64,000 bases of DNA, taken from Astragalus membranaceus (Eukaryota; Streptophyta; Magnoliopsida; Fabales; Fabaceae). Positions 31,470-41,705 of the stretch are shown piece after piece. Location: assembly GCA_039519185.1 (NCBI GenBank), contig CM076846.1, forward strand, positions 138,032,428 to 138,096,427, written 5' to 3'. How positions within the stretch are numbered: position 1 is the stretch's first letter; every line of letters starts with the position of its first letter. Position numbers and translations under genes: made by a program. The notes under the pieces were generated by a model, which was given only the letters and a program-made list of their open reading frames with translations, was not told the DNA's origin and did not search any database.

Positions 31470-32287
31470 GTGCGATCCAGGTTCGACCACGGACACCACC
31501 CTCTTCGACCGACCGTACCTACTGGCCTGAGGAGGAAACCTACCAAGAATCTTCGTACAACTCCATTGATTCATTAGCTCGGTCAAGGAGTCGATCGCTC
31601 GACAGGTACCCCCGTCCATACTACAATGAACCTCCGCCAGCACGACCTCGTCGCCATGATTCCAACTCTGAACGGCGTGGTCATCGGGCGCGCTTCCCCG
31701 AGGACCGACCACCTCATAGGAGAATGAGCGGCGACGACATGGGACCCTTCACTCGCGACATAGAGGAGTATCCCATCCCGGACGCCCACTTGAGGTATTT
31801 CGATTTGGTAATGAAGTACAGAGGGGCGTATGGGCCGGTCAAATGCAAAATCTTCCCATTAACCCTGGCGGGACCCGTCTTGGAGTGGTTCGCCGAGTTA
31901 AGGCCCAACACTATCTCATCATGGGATCAATTAGCCAGAGTATTCTCCACTCGGTTCACAGCATCAAGAGTGAAACCAAAATTACACGCGGTACTCAAAG
32001 CGATCAGGCAAGGGGAGAACGAGACGCTCCGCGAATATATGGAACGCTTTAATGAAGAAGCCGCCAATATAAGAGGATTGGATGATCACAAGAGGTTGTG
32101 GTTCCTGCGAGACGGTCTTATGATCCGTAGCTTGTTTGAAATAGAAGTCGGGGTAAACGAACCCCCAGACTTGGCCGCATTCCTCCGACGATCACAAAAG
32201 TTCATGAATTACGAAGAAAGGGCGATGGCCACGCGAGCAGTCGTAAGGGGAACTACTGAGAGACCCCAAGATGAGCGAACGTCATGA
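31470..32287 (+). pseudogene. gag: Element A gag, main part (Tat/Retand type), 5' truncated
   Basis: One frame is open from the junction to the stop at 32287 without internal damage. It starts in an Arg/Pro/Ser-rich linker (RSLDRYPRPYYNEPPPARPR) and contains the retrotransposon gag domain: YPIPDAHLRYFDLVMKY, KCKIFPLTLAGPVLEWFAEL, SSWDQLARVFSTRF, ENETLREYMERFNEEA. The sequence is clearly related to the gag of element E at 51590-52050. It ends after DERTS without any zinc knuckle or protease. An inner ATG at 31724 exists but is probably not the original start. The N-terminus is separated by element B. Confidence 0.85.
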
Positions 32288-32429
32288 AAAAGAATAAAAT
32301 TGTAATAACCGGGCGGGACACTCTTTTTCCCACAGGGTTTTTTATCGAGCACCGCCCGTCCGTCAGTAATAAGACAAGGCATTTTTCATTACTTTGAGAT
32401 AAAGTTTATTTCCCTGTTCTTAAATTCAA

Positions 32430-33640
32430 TTGAAACCCCTGGAACGAGATCCGGTAAACGGCTCCAGAGAGCAGGCTACGATTGAGCTCCGCATGAGCCT
32501 GAGCCGCAACTCAGTAGACCACCCAGGGCAATCCATGCACAGAGAGCGGGCTACGATTGAGCCCCCGCATGAGCCTTTGGGGAGAGGTGAGCCTGAGCCG
32601 CGACTCAGTAGACCACCCAGGGCGATCAATGTACAGAGAGCGGGCTACGATTGAGCCCCCGCATGAGCCTATGGGGAGAGGTGAGCCTGAGCCGTGACTC
32701 AGTAGACCACCCAGGGCGATCAATGCATAGAGAACGGGCTACGATTGAGCCCCCGCATGAGCCTATGGGGAGAGGTGAGCCTGAGCCGCGACTCATTAGA
32801 CCACCCATGGCGATCGATGCACAGAGAGCGGCTACGATTGAACCCCGCATGAGCCTATAGGGCAAGGTCAGCCTGAGCCGCGACTCAGTAGACCACCCAG
32901 GGCGATCGATGCACAGAGAGAGGGCTACGATTGAGCCCCGCATGAGCCTATGGGGCAAGGTGAGCCTGAGCCGCGACTCAGTAGACCACCCAGGGCGATC
33001 CATGCACAGAGAGCGGGATACGATTGAGCCCCGTATTAGCCTATGGGGCGAGGAGAGCCTGAGCCGCGACTCAGTAGACCACCCAGGGCGATCCATGCAC
33101 AAAGAGCGGGATACGGGTGATCCCCGCATTAGCCTATGGGGCGAGGTGAGCCTGAGCCGCGACTTAGTAGACCACCCAGGGCGATGCATATGCACAGAGA
33201 GCGGGCTACGATTGAGCCCCGCATGAGCCTATGGGGTGAGGTGAGCCTGAGCCACGACTCAGTAGACCACCCAGGGCGATCCATGCACAGAGAACGGGAT
33301 ACAATTGAGCCCCGCATTAGCCTATGGGGCGAGGAGAGCCTGAGCCGCGACTCAGTAGACCACCTAGGGCGATCCATGCACAGAGAGCGGGATACGGTTG
33401 AGCCCCGCATTCGCCTATGGGGCGAGGTGAGCCTGAGCCGCGACTCAGTAGACCACCCAGGGCGATCCATGCACAGAGAGCGGGCTACGATTGAGCCCCG
33501 CATGAGCCTGAGCCGCGACTCAGTAGACCACCCAGGGAGATCCATGCACAGAGAGCGGGGCTACGATTGAACCCCGAATGAGCCTATGTGGCGAGCTGAG
33601 TCTGAGCCACGACTCAGGAGACCACCCCGTAGGTCGAGCT
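32430..33640 (+). repeat. Minisatellite in element A 3' region, unit 93-94 bp
   Basis: Thirteen consecutive units can be aligned on TCAGTAGACC, at 32511, 32605, 32699, 32793, 32885, 32978, 33071, 33164, 33259, 33352, 33445, 33520 and 33614. Most steps are 92-95 bp; one unit is shortened to 75. Each contains the inverted repeat CTGAG-CCGCGA-CTCAG. Long frames across it on both strands are repeat translations. Tandem repeats in the 3' untranslated region are a known feature of Tat/Ogre elements and can seed satellites. Confidence 0.93.
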
Positions 33641-33766
33641 TGCTTGGACGAACTAAGCTACCCGTTGAAGGCCTCCCCACTGGGGGCAGGTGACCGCGCA
33701 ACGGCTAGGCCGCTACACTGGGGGGCAAACATTCTCAAGCCTGAACCCGCTCCTTTGGACGGCTTC

Positions 33767-33781
33767 GGCTTGGGGGACAAT
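33767..33781 (+). promoter_or_regulatory. Element A polypurine tract
   Basis: The G-rich stretch CGGCTTGGGGGACAAT immediately precedes the 3' LTR start at 33782 and resembles the tract of element E (CTTGGGGGGCCAC before 60446). Confidence 0.75.
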
Positions 33782-34146
33782 TGTTCTGGACTGAGCCGCA
33801 CCCCACTTAAGCAACTGGGCCGGCCTCGAGCGACCCAAATAAAGAAGCAGCGCTATACAACTTAGGTCCACCAATCAACAGTCTGACCTCAGCTATATAT
33901 ACAGGGGTCTGACCTCAGCTAAAAGGTTTGCACGAAAACATATCGTTACTCTGTTCTAAATTCACCCCACTGACTTGGGTGTTGGAGTGCCATTGTAGGT
34001 ACACCCTGCGGGAGCTCTGAACGCGACCAATCACAGCTCGAGGTCGCTCACAACACCTCACACACCTGAGTCAAAGAGCCAACATAAGCAAAGTGACGTA
34101 CTCATCTAATCAAAGGAACTAATCGCCCCTAGCAGGGTCCAATTCA
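33782..34146 (+). repeat. Element A 3' LTR
   Basis: The LTR starts TGTTCTGG and ends CAATTCA. It is followed by GTTAC, the second copy of the target duplication. It is about 40 bp shorter than the 5' LTR owing to a deletion around the TATA-like stretch. Confidence 0.9.
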
Positions 34147-34151
34147 GTTAC

Positions 34152-34227
34152 TATTCAATCTAAGTGCACAGTATAGGTCATCCTTGTGTACAGTTCAAGT
34201 CAGCAATTACTGTTTAAACTTTCAATT

Positions 34228-34301
<74 letters not shown>

Positions 34302-35065
34302 CATAAGTATTTTCCCTTTCATTTTTAATAATTTTCCATGTAAAATTTTATATAGCTCCGCATAATGTTTACATGTATCATGCATATTGTATAAAGAATA
34401 TAAACTGACAATATTTCAACCGTGACATAAACTATTTCGTGCACTTTTCTTAAACATTTTATGAGTACTATTTTTTTAATTTTATTATAATAAATATATA
34501 TATATATATATATATCAATTTATTTAATTAGGTCTAATCCTTTCCCTTTTTAACCATCATAAGAACCAATGTGAGATTTCAAAATTGTAAGACTGAGAGG
34601 AAAACCATGGTCTACCATTTTAAATTATTTGTATTTTGGAAAGACATTGAAGTGTAATAAGAAATAGGTTTCTTAAAATTAAATTAGTTTCAAACAAAAA
34701 CAGGAAAGACTTCAAATTTGTTGTAAAGAACTCACCATTTTTTATTTCCAAAATTTCATAATAAAACACTCTAAGTTGAGACTATATATATACTCACATA
34801 GAAAGCTCCAAACAAACAATTTTCACAACGAATTTTGGGCTAGGTCGATCTAAAGTGATTTGCTCACACAATTTGTCAAAGCAAAATAACGACAAACTAA
34901 AAATAGAGAAGTAAACGTTTATTTGATTTTTTTCCTACACAATAATAACTATGTTAAAAGGCTCACACCTATGCACGGGCTTCAAAAAGGTATTGGAGAA
35001 GTTCATTTTTTTCCCATCGGTTATTGTCATAAACAAAAACCGAGTTTGTCATGATTATTGACTAG
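34152..35065. other. AT-rich host DNA, no gene
   Basis: The stretch contains a (TA)n run at 34231-34300 and a shorter AT run near 34495-34515. No supported coding sequence or element end is visible apart from the flanks of element A and of the Mutator-like element. Confidence 0.6.
34231..34300. repeat. (TA)n microsatellite
   Basis: About 70 bases of uninterrupted TA dinucleotides on the right side of the nested block, mirroring the run at 232-292. Confidence 0.95.
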
Positions 35066-35668
35066 GTTAAATTTGAGAGTGGTTTAGGGTACTAAATCAG
35101 ATCCTTAGTATTTTTTACTAAATTATACTGAGCCGTTGGATGCCTCTAATTTTAATGAAATATGATCTAAGGGCTGTCACTTAAAGAGGGCAGTTTTGTC
35201 ATTTTACACAGCAGCCTTCCATTCCCACGCATCACTTCCTGCAACGCCTGCAACCGCCTTCTTCCTTCTTCGCGCGCACCATCCACGGCAACCACCACGT
35301 TTTCCCTCTCTCACCGTCATCGACGCCGCACCGTCACCGACGCCGTCCCCTTCCCCCGTCGTTCTGTCTTCCCTTTCTTCTCTCTCTCTCTCTCCCTCTC
35401 CCAGTAGCGCTTCATTCATCTGGTTATTTCAATTCCCAGTAGCGCTTCATTCATTTGGTAAAGATTATGATCACTCTTAACATTTATGATGTTGTTTGAT
35501 CATCTGGTTATTTAAATTTCCAGTAGCGCTTCACTCTTAACTTTCATTTGGTAAATTCCTTGAAGTTGTTTTCTGCAGATTTTAAAAATGCTTGGTGTTG
35601 AAGAACATGGTGAATCAATCAGCTTCTCACGTTTACTTGCGCGTAAGTCAATTGTTGCTTTGTAATTT

Positions 35669-36390
35669 TTCTCTGTTGTTGCAATCAGATTTTAACCATT
35701 TTAATACTAATCTGTGGTTAGTGGCCACTAACCAGTGTTGTGCATATCTGCGGTTAGTGGCCACTAACCATTGGGGTACTGTTCTGTGGTTAGTGGCCAC
35801 TAACCACAGATTAGTACAATTGTGGTTAATACTTTCTAGATGGCACAGATTTCCATAACGATTACTTGTCACTAACAATATAGCTTCTCAATAACTATTA
35901 CTTCAGATTTCAGGATTAATTCATGTTGATGCAATCAGATTTCACGTTTACTTCATGTTGTTATTTTGGATTTCTCTGTTAATGTGTTGTTCTCAGTTAT
36001 TTTGTAATTTTGTAATTTTTCTCTGTTGTGATTTTGGATTTCTCTATTGTAATGTTGTGTTGGTCTCTGTTGTCATTTTGTAATTTTTCTCTGTTGATGC
36101 AATCAGATTTTAACCATTTTAATACTAATCTTCGGTTAGTGGCCACTAACCAGTGTTGTGCATATCTGCGGTTAGTGGCCACTAACCATTGGGGTACTGT
36201 TCTGTGGTTAGTGGCCACTAACCACAGATTAGTACAATTGTGGTTAATACTTTCTAGATGGCACAGATTTCCATAACGATTACTTGTCACTAAATATAGC
36301 TTCTCAACAACTATTACTTCAGATTTCAGGATTAATTCATGTTGATGCAATCAGATTTCACGTTTACTTCATGTTATGATTTTGGATTTC
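35669..36390. repeat. Tandem duplication with 18-bp palindromes inside the MULE
   Basis: A segment of about 320 bp (35669-35995) recurs at 36085-36390. Each copy holds three perfect copies of the palindrome GGTTAGTGGCCACTAACC: 35716-35733, 35752-35769, 35788-35805 and 36134-36151, 36170-36187, 36206-36223. In both copies the third one extends to a perfect 28-bp palindrome (35783-35810, 36201-36228). The block lies upstream of the FAR1 exons, probably in a leader or intron. Confidence 0.9.
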
Positions 36391-36426
36391 TTTATTGCAG
36401 TTCAGGGTTGTCCTGGTCAGTATGAA

Positions 36427-37156
36427 ATGGATGTCGGATGTCACGATGACGAACTCGATGATGTTGTGGTTGCAGGTTGCATGCTGATTTGTTATTATTT
36501 AATAAATATATTTTTTATGATATTGTTTGTTGGATATTAATTATTTTTACTTGGTTTTGGTAGGGGTTACTCATCATCCTTCAGATGTAAAATCTTGGAA
36601 GGATCTTGTTTTTCACACAGAGCCGGAGGCATATGCTTTTTACAGGTCCTATGCCAAATCTTTGGGTTTCACCATTAAGAAGGCAAATGTGTATCGGGAT
36701 AGCAAGAATAAAAAGACTGATATACCTCACTATTTGAATATGATGTGTCACAAACAAGGTTTCAAAATTCACAAAGATGTTTTGAATACAAGGAAGGATA
36801 CGCGGACGGGTTGTTTGGCATCAATGAAGCTCAAGATGGATCCTCACAAGGGTGGCTATGTTATTACCAAGTGGTACGATGATCACAATCACCCTTTGAT
36901 CGATGTTGACAAGAGGCACTTCTTGCCACTTAATAGAACAATAACGGAACAGCAGAAAGTTGTTATAACAAATTATTTGGCATCTGGGATATCAGCGAGG
37001 GCTACATACGATTCTATGGCCCGGGCTGCTGGTGGTGTTGAAAAACTTGGTTTTCTACGCAATGATTTGAAGAATTACTTGTCTACTATCAAGGCAAAGG
37101 CATTGCAACCCGGAGAGGCTACTGTGTTGCAAGCGTGGTTTAGGCAGCAGACATTG
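36427..37156 (+). pseudogene. FAR1-family DNA-binding domain exons within the MULE
   Basis: Two exons are supported: 36427-36475 (or from the splice acceptor near 36400) and 36564-37156, separated by an 88-bp GT-AG intron that joins the frames. The protein has the FAR1 DNA-binding domain: FHTEPEAYAFYRSYAKSLGF at its start, then Cys in MMCHKQG, Cys in TGCLASM, and the zinc-binding end WYDDHNHPL. FAR1/FHY3 proteins descend from MULE transposases. After QQTL a consensus donor GTAAGT at 37157 would continue to the transposase core, but no such sequence follows, so the gene is truncated. The start ATG and direction of derivation are inferred. Confidence 0.8.
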
Positions 37157-38041
37157 GTAAGTACTAGCAGTATATTAAAATTGACAACCATTGTTACTCA
37201 CCAAAAGTGACCGGACATTATCCACAAGGAAGAAAAAACGACCAATTACTCCTTTCTAATTTAAAAAACAATGCACTTTATTAAAAAGACATGACAACAA
37301 ATTTTGTTGAATATAGGTTGATAAATTGCACACAATGTGACTGACTCTAAATATTGTCTTTTATAAGGTAGAGTGGGGAAACATGACTCTGACTTTGACA
37401 AATAAAATGGGGAATTGAATCTACCAATTGAGCTCTGTTTTAAAGAGTAATACAGAAACATCATAAATGTGAAATCCTATGAGGATGCAAGGTCACTCCT
37501 AAAAAGTCCAGCATCAAAGCCAATAATAGCTCAATATTGTATAAACCCACATTAAAACAGATACCAAGTATATAAAGGACCTGATTTCACGACATTTCTA
37601 AAGCACATTAAAGAACTTGATACAAATGTTAATAAACTACCGCCTACGAGCATTTCCCAATTGATAAAACCAGCTAACAAAACACAAACTTGTACCTCAA
37701 TTAGGTTTATGTGTTACGACTTGCGGGAAGCACCGAGCTAGATTGAGTGATCAATTCTGCAAGATTGACACAAATAAACAAAGTTATGATTAAAAAACAG
37801 ATTGAATCAGTATGGATGTAGTATAAACAAGCATCAACAAATAGATTATAAACAAAACTCGATATATAATTTTCAAAATTGTAACCAAAATATAACATAA
37901 TATCCCACATTCCAATGTACGGAAACAAATAACCAAAGACAAGAGGAACAAGAAACCAGAGAATGTGGTAGTAATAGTAGTAGTGTTGATGATGCTAAGA
38001 ATGAATAAAATAATGATCATGAAAATATAGTTCAGGAAAGG
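37157..38041. other. MULE interior, no recognised coding sequence
   Basis: This AT-rich stretch follows the FAR1 exon. It lacks the MULE transposase domain expected here. The end (37930-38041) extends the following ORF upstream with an Asn/Ser-rich segment and one in-frame TAA. Confidence 0.6.
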
Positions 38042-38434
38042 ATGAGAAACAAGTATGCTGCAGCTGCTGCTCTAGAAGCTTTGGAATTAGCATCTTTTGA
38101 GATCAGTAAATACTCAAATTCTAAGGTGAGCTCTAGTTCTAAACAGAAGGATGAAGTAGTCATTTCAAAAGGCAGCAGCAACAATATTATTGATTTTAAA
38201 CACGATTTGGAAGGGAAGGAAATCCAAAAACAATCTGCATGGGAAGAAGAATCTCATTTAAGTCAAAATTCAAGAGATGATGTGATAACACCAGGGAACA
38301 AAGAGCTAGCTTCCGTGCTTGGTGAATTAAGCTTAGCCAATGATGTTCACATAAGTCAATGTGATGCAACAACAAAAAATGAAGAGTTGAGAGAAGAAAG
38401 CGTACACCCTTCTTCTCAAGCAGCTATTAGATGA
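38042..38434 (+). CDS. Unrecognised ORF in the MULE, possible captured or terminal exon
   Basis: The frame encodes 130 residues beginning MRNKYAAAAALEALELASFEISKYSNSKVSS and then turns Ser/Asp/Glu-rich. Codon reading continues upstream through QEEQETRECGSNSSS with a single stop in between, so it looks like the remains of a longer exon. I do not recognise the family. It could be the C-terminus of the MULE gene or a host fragment captured by the element (Pack-MULE behaviour). The Ala-rich helix at the start is the most searchable feature. Confidence 0.4.
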   Translation: MRNKYAAAAALEALELASFEISKYSNSKVSSSSKQKDEVVISKGSSNNIIDFKHDLEGKEIQKQSAWEEESHLSQNSRDDVITPGNKELASVLGELSLANDVHISQCDATTKNEELREESVHPSSQAAIR

Positions 38435-39660
38435 AATCCAGAGAGGTCTCAGAATGTAAGAACACCTGTAATGGAAGGTACTACAGCTCAAAAGCGGATA
38501 CATACACATCATGACTGGAAGATGATGTCTGTGAGGACTAGATGAACACAACAGTAAACAAAAAAGGATTTTGTAGACAACTCAAATTCTTTTCTTTTAT
38601 TTATTTACTTCTTTATTTTTTGTTATTCTTCTTTTTTCTTCAAATCAAATGTGCAGATAAGAAAGTTCTAATGCTTTATCAAGAAAAGAAAAGATATACA
38701 AAATTACTGCTTAACTTAAGTACCAGTTAATATGTTATACACGTAACACAAAATTGACAGGTATCTCTACAATTGCCACTTCAGCATTGCAAAACAACTT
38801 ACTGTAGTCAAGCACAATATTTGTTCTATTACTGGTAAGAAGCACACTTGTATTCAAAGAGAGTGATAAATTTAAGTCAGTGTTTTCACAATCAAAACAC
38901 ATTTTCCCTACAAGTTTATATTGGTCTATCTGGAAAAGGAAAGTCAATCAAACAAAACAGGGGGATATATTAACTAGAAATTAGTAAAAGATAAATCCAA
39001 ATCCCACACGGCAAAATCAGTGAAACCCTAACAGTTTTGAGCTAAGGTTAGTGAACAGAACACAAACCATAAAATACAACCACACAGCACAGGAAACGTT
39101 GTTCAATCGGAACCAAGCAAAAAGAAGCAGAGCCAAAACAGGAACACTGTTCAGAAATCGAACAAAAATAAGAAGTAGTTGGAGATGAAGCAAGAAAGAA
39201 GACATACCAGAAGCAAGAAAGAAGATGAAATGCGCAGGAGTACACGGTGTTGTTGTCGCAAACGAAGCGCGCGACACTGTTGACGGTGGAATCACGGAGC
39301 GCACAACGGTTTACGGTGGTGGCAGAGATTTCACGGACTGCGCGACAGTACTGAGACTTCACGGAGTGCGCGCCGGTTTATGGTGGTTGTATGGTGAGCC
39401 TGACGGTTTACGGTGGTTGTACGGTGGTTGTGACGGCGTACGGTGGTTCACGGCGAGTTTGTTGAGCTCTGGGTTTTTGAATTAGGGACTGATAATGATA
39501 TTCGTTGCATTTAGTGTTTGGGGAGTAATATCAGGTGGGCAATTACTAATGCACCCTTTAGTATTTGGGAGTAATATCAGGTGGGCAATTACTAATGTAC
39601 CCTTTAGTATTTTGGTACTAAACATTCTGCTTAGTACCCTAAACCGATGCCGTTAAATTT

Positions 39661-40052
39661 TATCTTGCATTAACAATTGCACTCACGAAAAATTCCATTA
39701 TCTCCTAATTTTGAAGGTAAATCAAATCGTATGCTTTGATCAACAACGGTGGAAGCTTTTTCTTTGTGCATTGTTCAAATAATATTTTTATGACAAATCA
39801 TGCCCAATAATAAATTATTTAAATCCAAAAAAAAAAAGTAATACCATACGCTAAGAGGCAAAGAATCAGAGCAAACAACACAATTATCATGTCTATCTAC
39901 TATCTATTTAAGAAAAGATAGGGCTATTTAAATTACCAAACTATCCCTGCATCTATTTTTACAAAGTTTACTCTTTATCAATTATTGTTTTGCTTTTGGG
40001 TAACAATGAGTAAACATAATAAGTGATCACTTTATTTCATTTCTATAAGTAC
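39661..40052. other. Host DNA between MULE and CACTA element
   Basis: AT-rich sequence with no ORF or repeat recognised. Confidence 0.55.
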
Positions 40053-40055
40053 ATA

Positions 40056-40364
40056 CACTACAAAAAAATTGCCCATTAGCGAGGGATTTTTCCCTCGCTA
40101 ATGGCCTCAAATCCGTCGCTAATACCCATTAGCGAGGGAATTAGCAACGGAATCAGTCCCTCGCTAATTGTCTCCTCGCTAATGGGATTAGCGAGGGAAT
40201 TTGAATCCCTCGCTAATTAGTGAGGGAATGTTTCGTCGCTAATTCCCTCGCTAATTAGCGAGGGATTCAAATTCTGTCGCTAAATCTGACAACCACGTTT
40301 TTTTTTATTCAGCCAATTTTTTTATTTTTTTTGACAATATCAGCCTTTTTATATTATTATTATA

Positions 40365-40420
<56 letters not shown>

Positions 40421-41243
40421 GGTGGTGGTGGTGGTGGTGGTGGGGATGGGTATTAGGGTAGAGAGAGAAGGAGAAGACTAAGGGAGAATGAGAGAAAGAG
40501 AGAGAGAGAGAGAAATGAGTGGTGGTGGTGGTGAAGGGTATTATGGTAGAGAGAGAAGGAGAATAGTAAGGGAGAAGGAGAGAAAGAGAGAGAGAAATGA
40601 GTGGTGGTGGTGGTGGTGAAGGGTCTTATGGTAGAGAGAGAAGGAGAATAGTAAGGGACAAGGAGAGAAAGAGAGAGAGAAACGAGTGGGGGTGGTGGTG
40701 TGGATGTGGAAGAGTGAAGAGAGAAGAAGAGTGTGAGAGGAGGTGGTGGTGTGGTGGTGTGGTGGTGGAAGAGTGAAAAGAGAAGAAGAGTGTGAGGAGA
40801 GAAGAAGAGAGAAGAGTGTGAGGAGAGTAGGAGAGAAGAGTGTGTGTGAGAGGATAAATAAGCTGAAAAGTCAAAAAATTAGCGACGGAGTTAGCGAGGG
40901 ACTGCAAATTCCGTCGCTAAACACCTGCACGGAGTCCTATCATCTGAAAACTGTCAGAAATTAGCGAGGGAATTAGCGAGGGACTGAAATTCCGTCGCTA
41001 AATACCTGCACTGAGTCCTATCATCTAAAAGCTGTCAGAAACTAGCGAGGGAATTAGCGAGGGACTGAAATTCCATCGCTAATTTTCAAAATTTCCGTCG
41101 CTAATGTCTGAAATTCCGTCGCTAATTCTCAAAAATACGACATCCCCTATTCTCTCGCAAATTCCGTCGCTAATTCCAGTTTTTGCGAGGGAACATTAGT
41201 CCCTCGCTAATTTCCGCCGCTAATGGACACTTTTTTTGTAGTG
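40056..41243. mobile_element. Miniature CACTA (En/Spm) element
   Basis: The left end is CACTACAAAAAAATTG and the right end is the matching inverted TTTTTTTGTAGTG. The element is flanked by the 3-bp duplication ATA (40053-40055, 41244-41246), the size expected for CACTA elements. Both subterminal zones (40075-40290 and 40875-41220) are packed with the motif TTAGCGAGGGA and its complement in alternating orientation, the usual type of transposase-binding repeats. The centre consists of (ATT)n at about 40350-40419, (TGG)n at about 40421-40443 and GA-rich or GGT-rich repeats. No transposase is encoded. Confidence 0.93.
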
Positions 41244-41246
41244 ATA

Positions 41247-41688
41247 ACAATATTTTAAATCATCCGTAAAAAGAAGGGTAGATTTTAGACATAACTACAT
41301 AACACAAACGGTCAAAAATAGCCCTATTGAGACTTGATAGTCTCCTCTTACGGTATTCTACGGTTGTATCAAAGATGTTGCAAAATATAAAAAAGTTTGA
41401 TCGAAAAGGCAAATGCCAATTTCTATCCATTACAGATACTTCAACAAAACACAATAATCATCATGTTTGAAATTGGAAATTCATGCGGTAAATTCGATCA
41501 TGATAATTATTCTCCAAATAATCAACCAAGATAATTCTTACGGTAAATTGGAAACTGGGAAAGTTATTTCTAGAAAGAAACTCATATCAACCTGCAATAG
41601 AAAATCAGGGAAGCCACAATCATCATGTTTGAAAAAAGTTATATAAGTAAGCATTGGATTTGAATAATTAAAAGATACTTACATTATC
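41247..41688. other. Host DNA, no gene
   Basis: AT-rich flank with a weak repeat (TACGGTAAATT-like words near 41480-41545). Nothing is recognised as coding. Confidence 0.5.
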
Positions 41689-41705
41689 AAACTCTACTGA
41701 TATAT

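Larger units (their letters stand above)
516..34146 (+). mobile_element. Element A: non-autonomous Tat/Retand-type LTR retrotransposon (gag only), host of the nest
   Basis: Both ends are LTRs of about 0.4 kb beginning TGTTCTGG and ending in CA. They are flanked by a perfect 5-bp target duplication, GTTAC, at 511-515 and 34147-34151, which proves that the two LTRs belong to one insertion. After the primer site and start codon of gag, element B interrupts the element at 1007 and A resumes at 31470. Gag ends at 32287 and is followed directly by a minisatellite, a polypurine tract and the 3' LTR. No protease, RT, RNase H or integrase is present, so A must have used enzymes in trans. The internal part of A not covered by B is only about 2.4 kb. 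Confidence 0.9.
35075..39651. mobile_element. Mutator-like element (FAR1-type MULE), defective
   Basis: The ends are inverted: GGTTTAGGGTACTAA at 35081-35095 and its complement at 39631-39645, with similarity extending inward. The element is flanked by the perfect 9-bp duplication GTTAAATTT at 35066-35074 and 39652-39660, the hallmark size for Mutator. Both subterminal regions are GC-rich (35215-35420 and 39230-39475). Inside are a FAR1 DNA-binding exon and another ORF, but no MULE transposase catalytic domain was recognised. A 41-bp direct duplication lies next to the right end (39526 and 39567). Confidence 0.88.

Noticed and set aside
32430..33640. Regular repeats with spacing resembling a CRISPR array, and long frames across them
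   Set aside because: Units are contiguous 93-94 bp copies without unique spacers, in a plant retrotransposon 3' region; frames are repeat translations.
35081..39645. 15-bp inverted ends taken alone as a hAT or CACTA element
   Set aside because: The flanking 9-bp direct duplication starts six bases further out and fits Mutator; hAT gives 8 bp and CACTA gives 3 bp.
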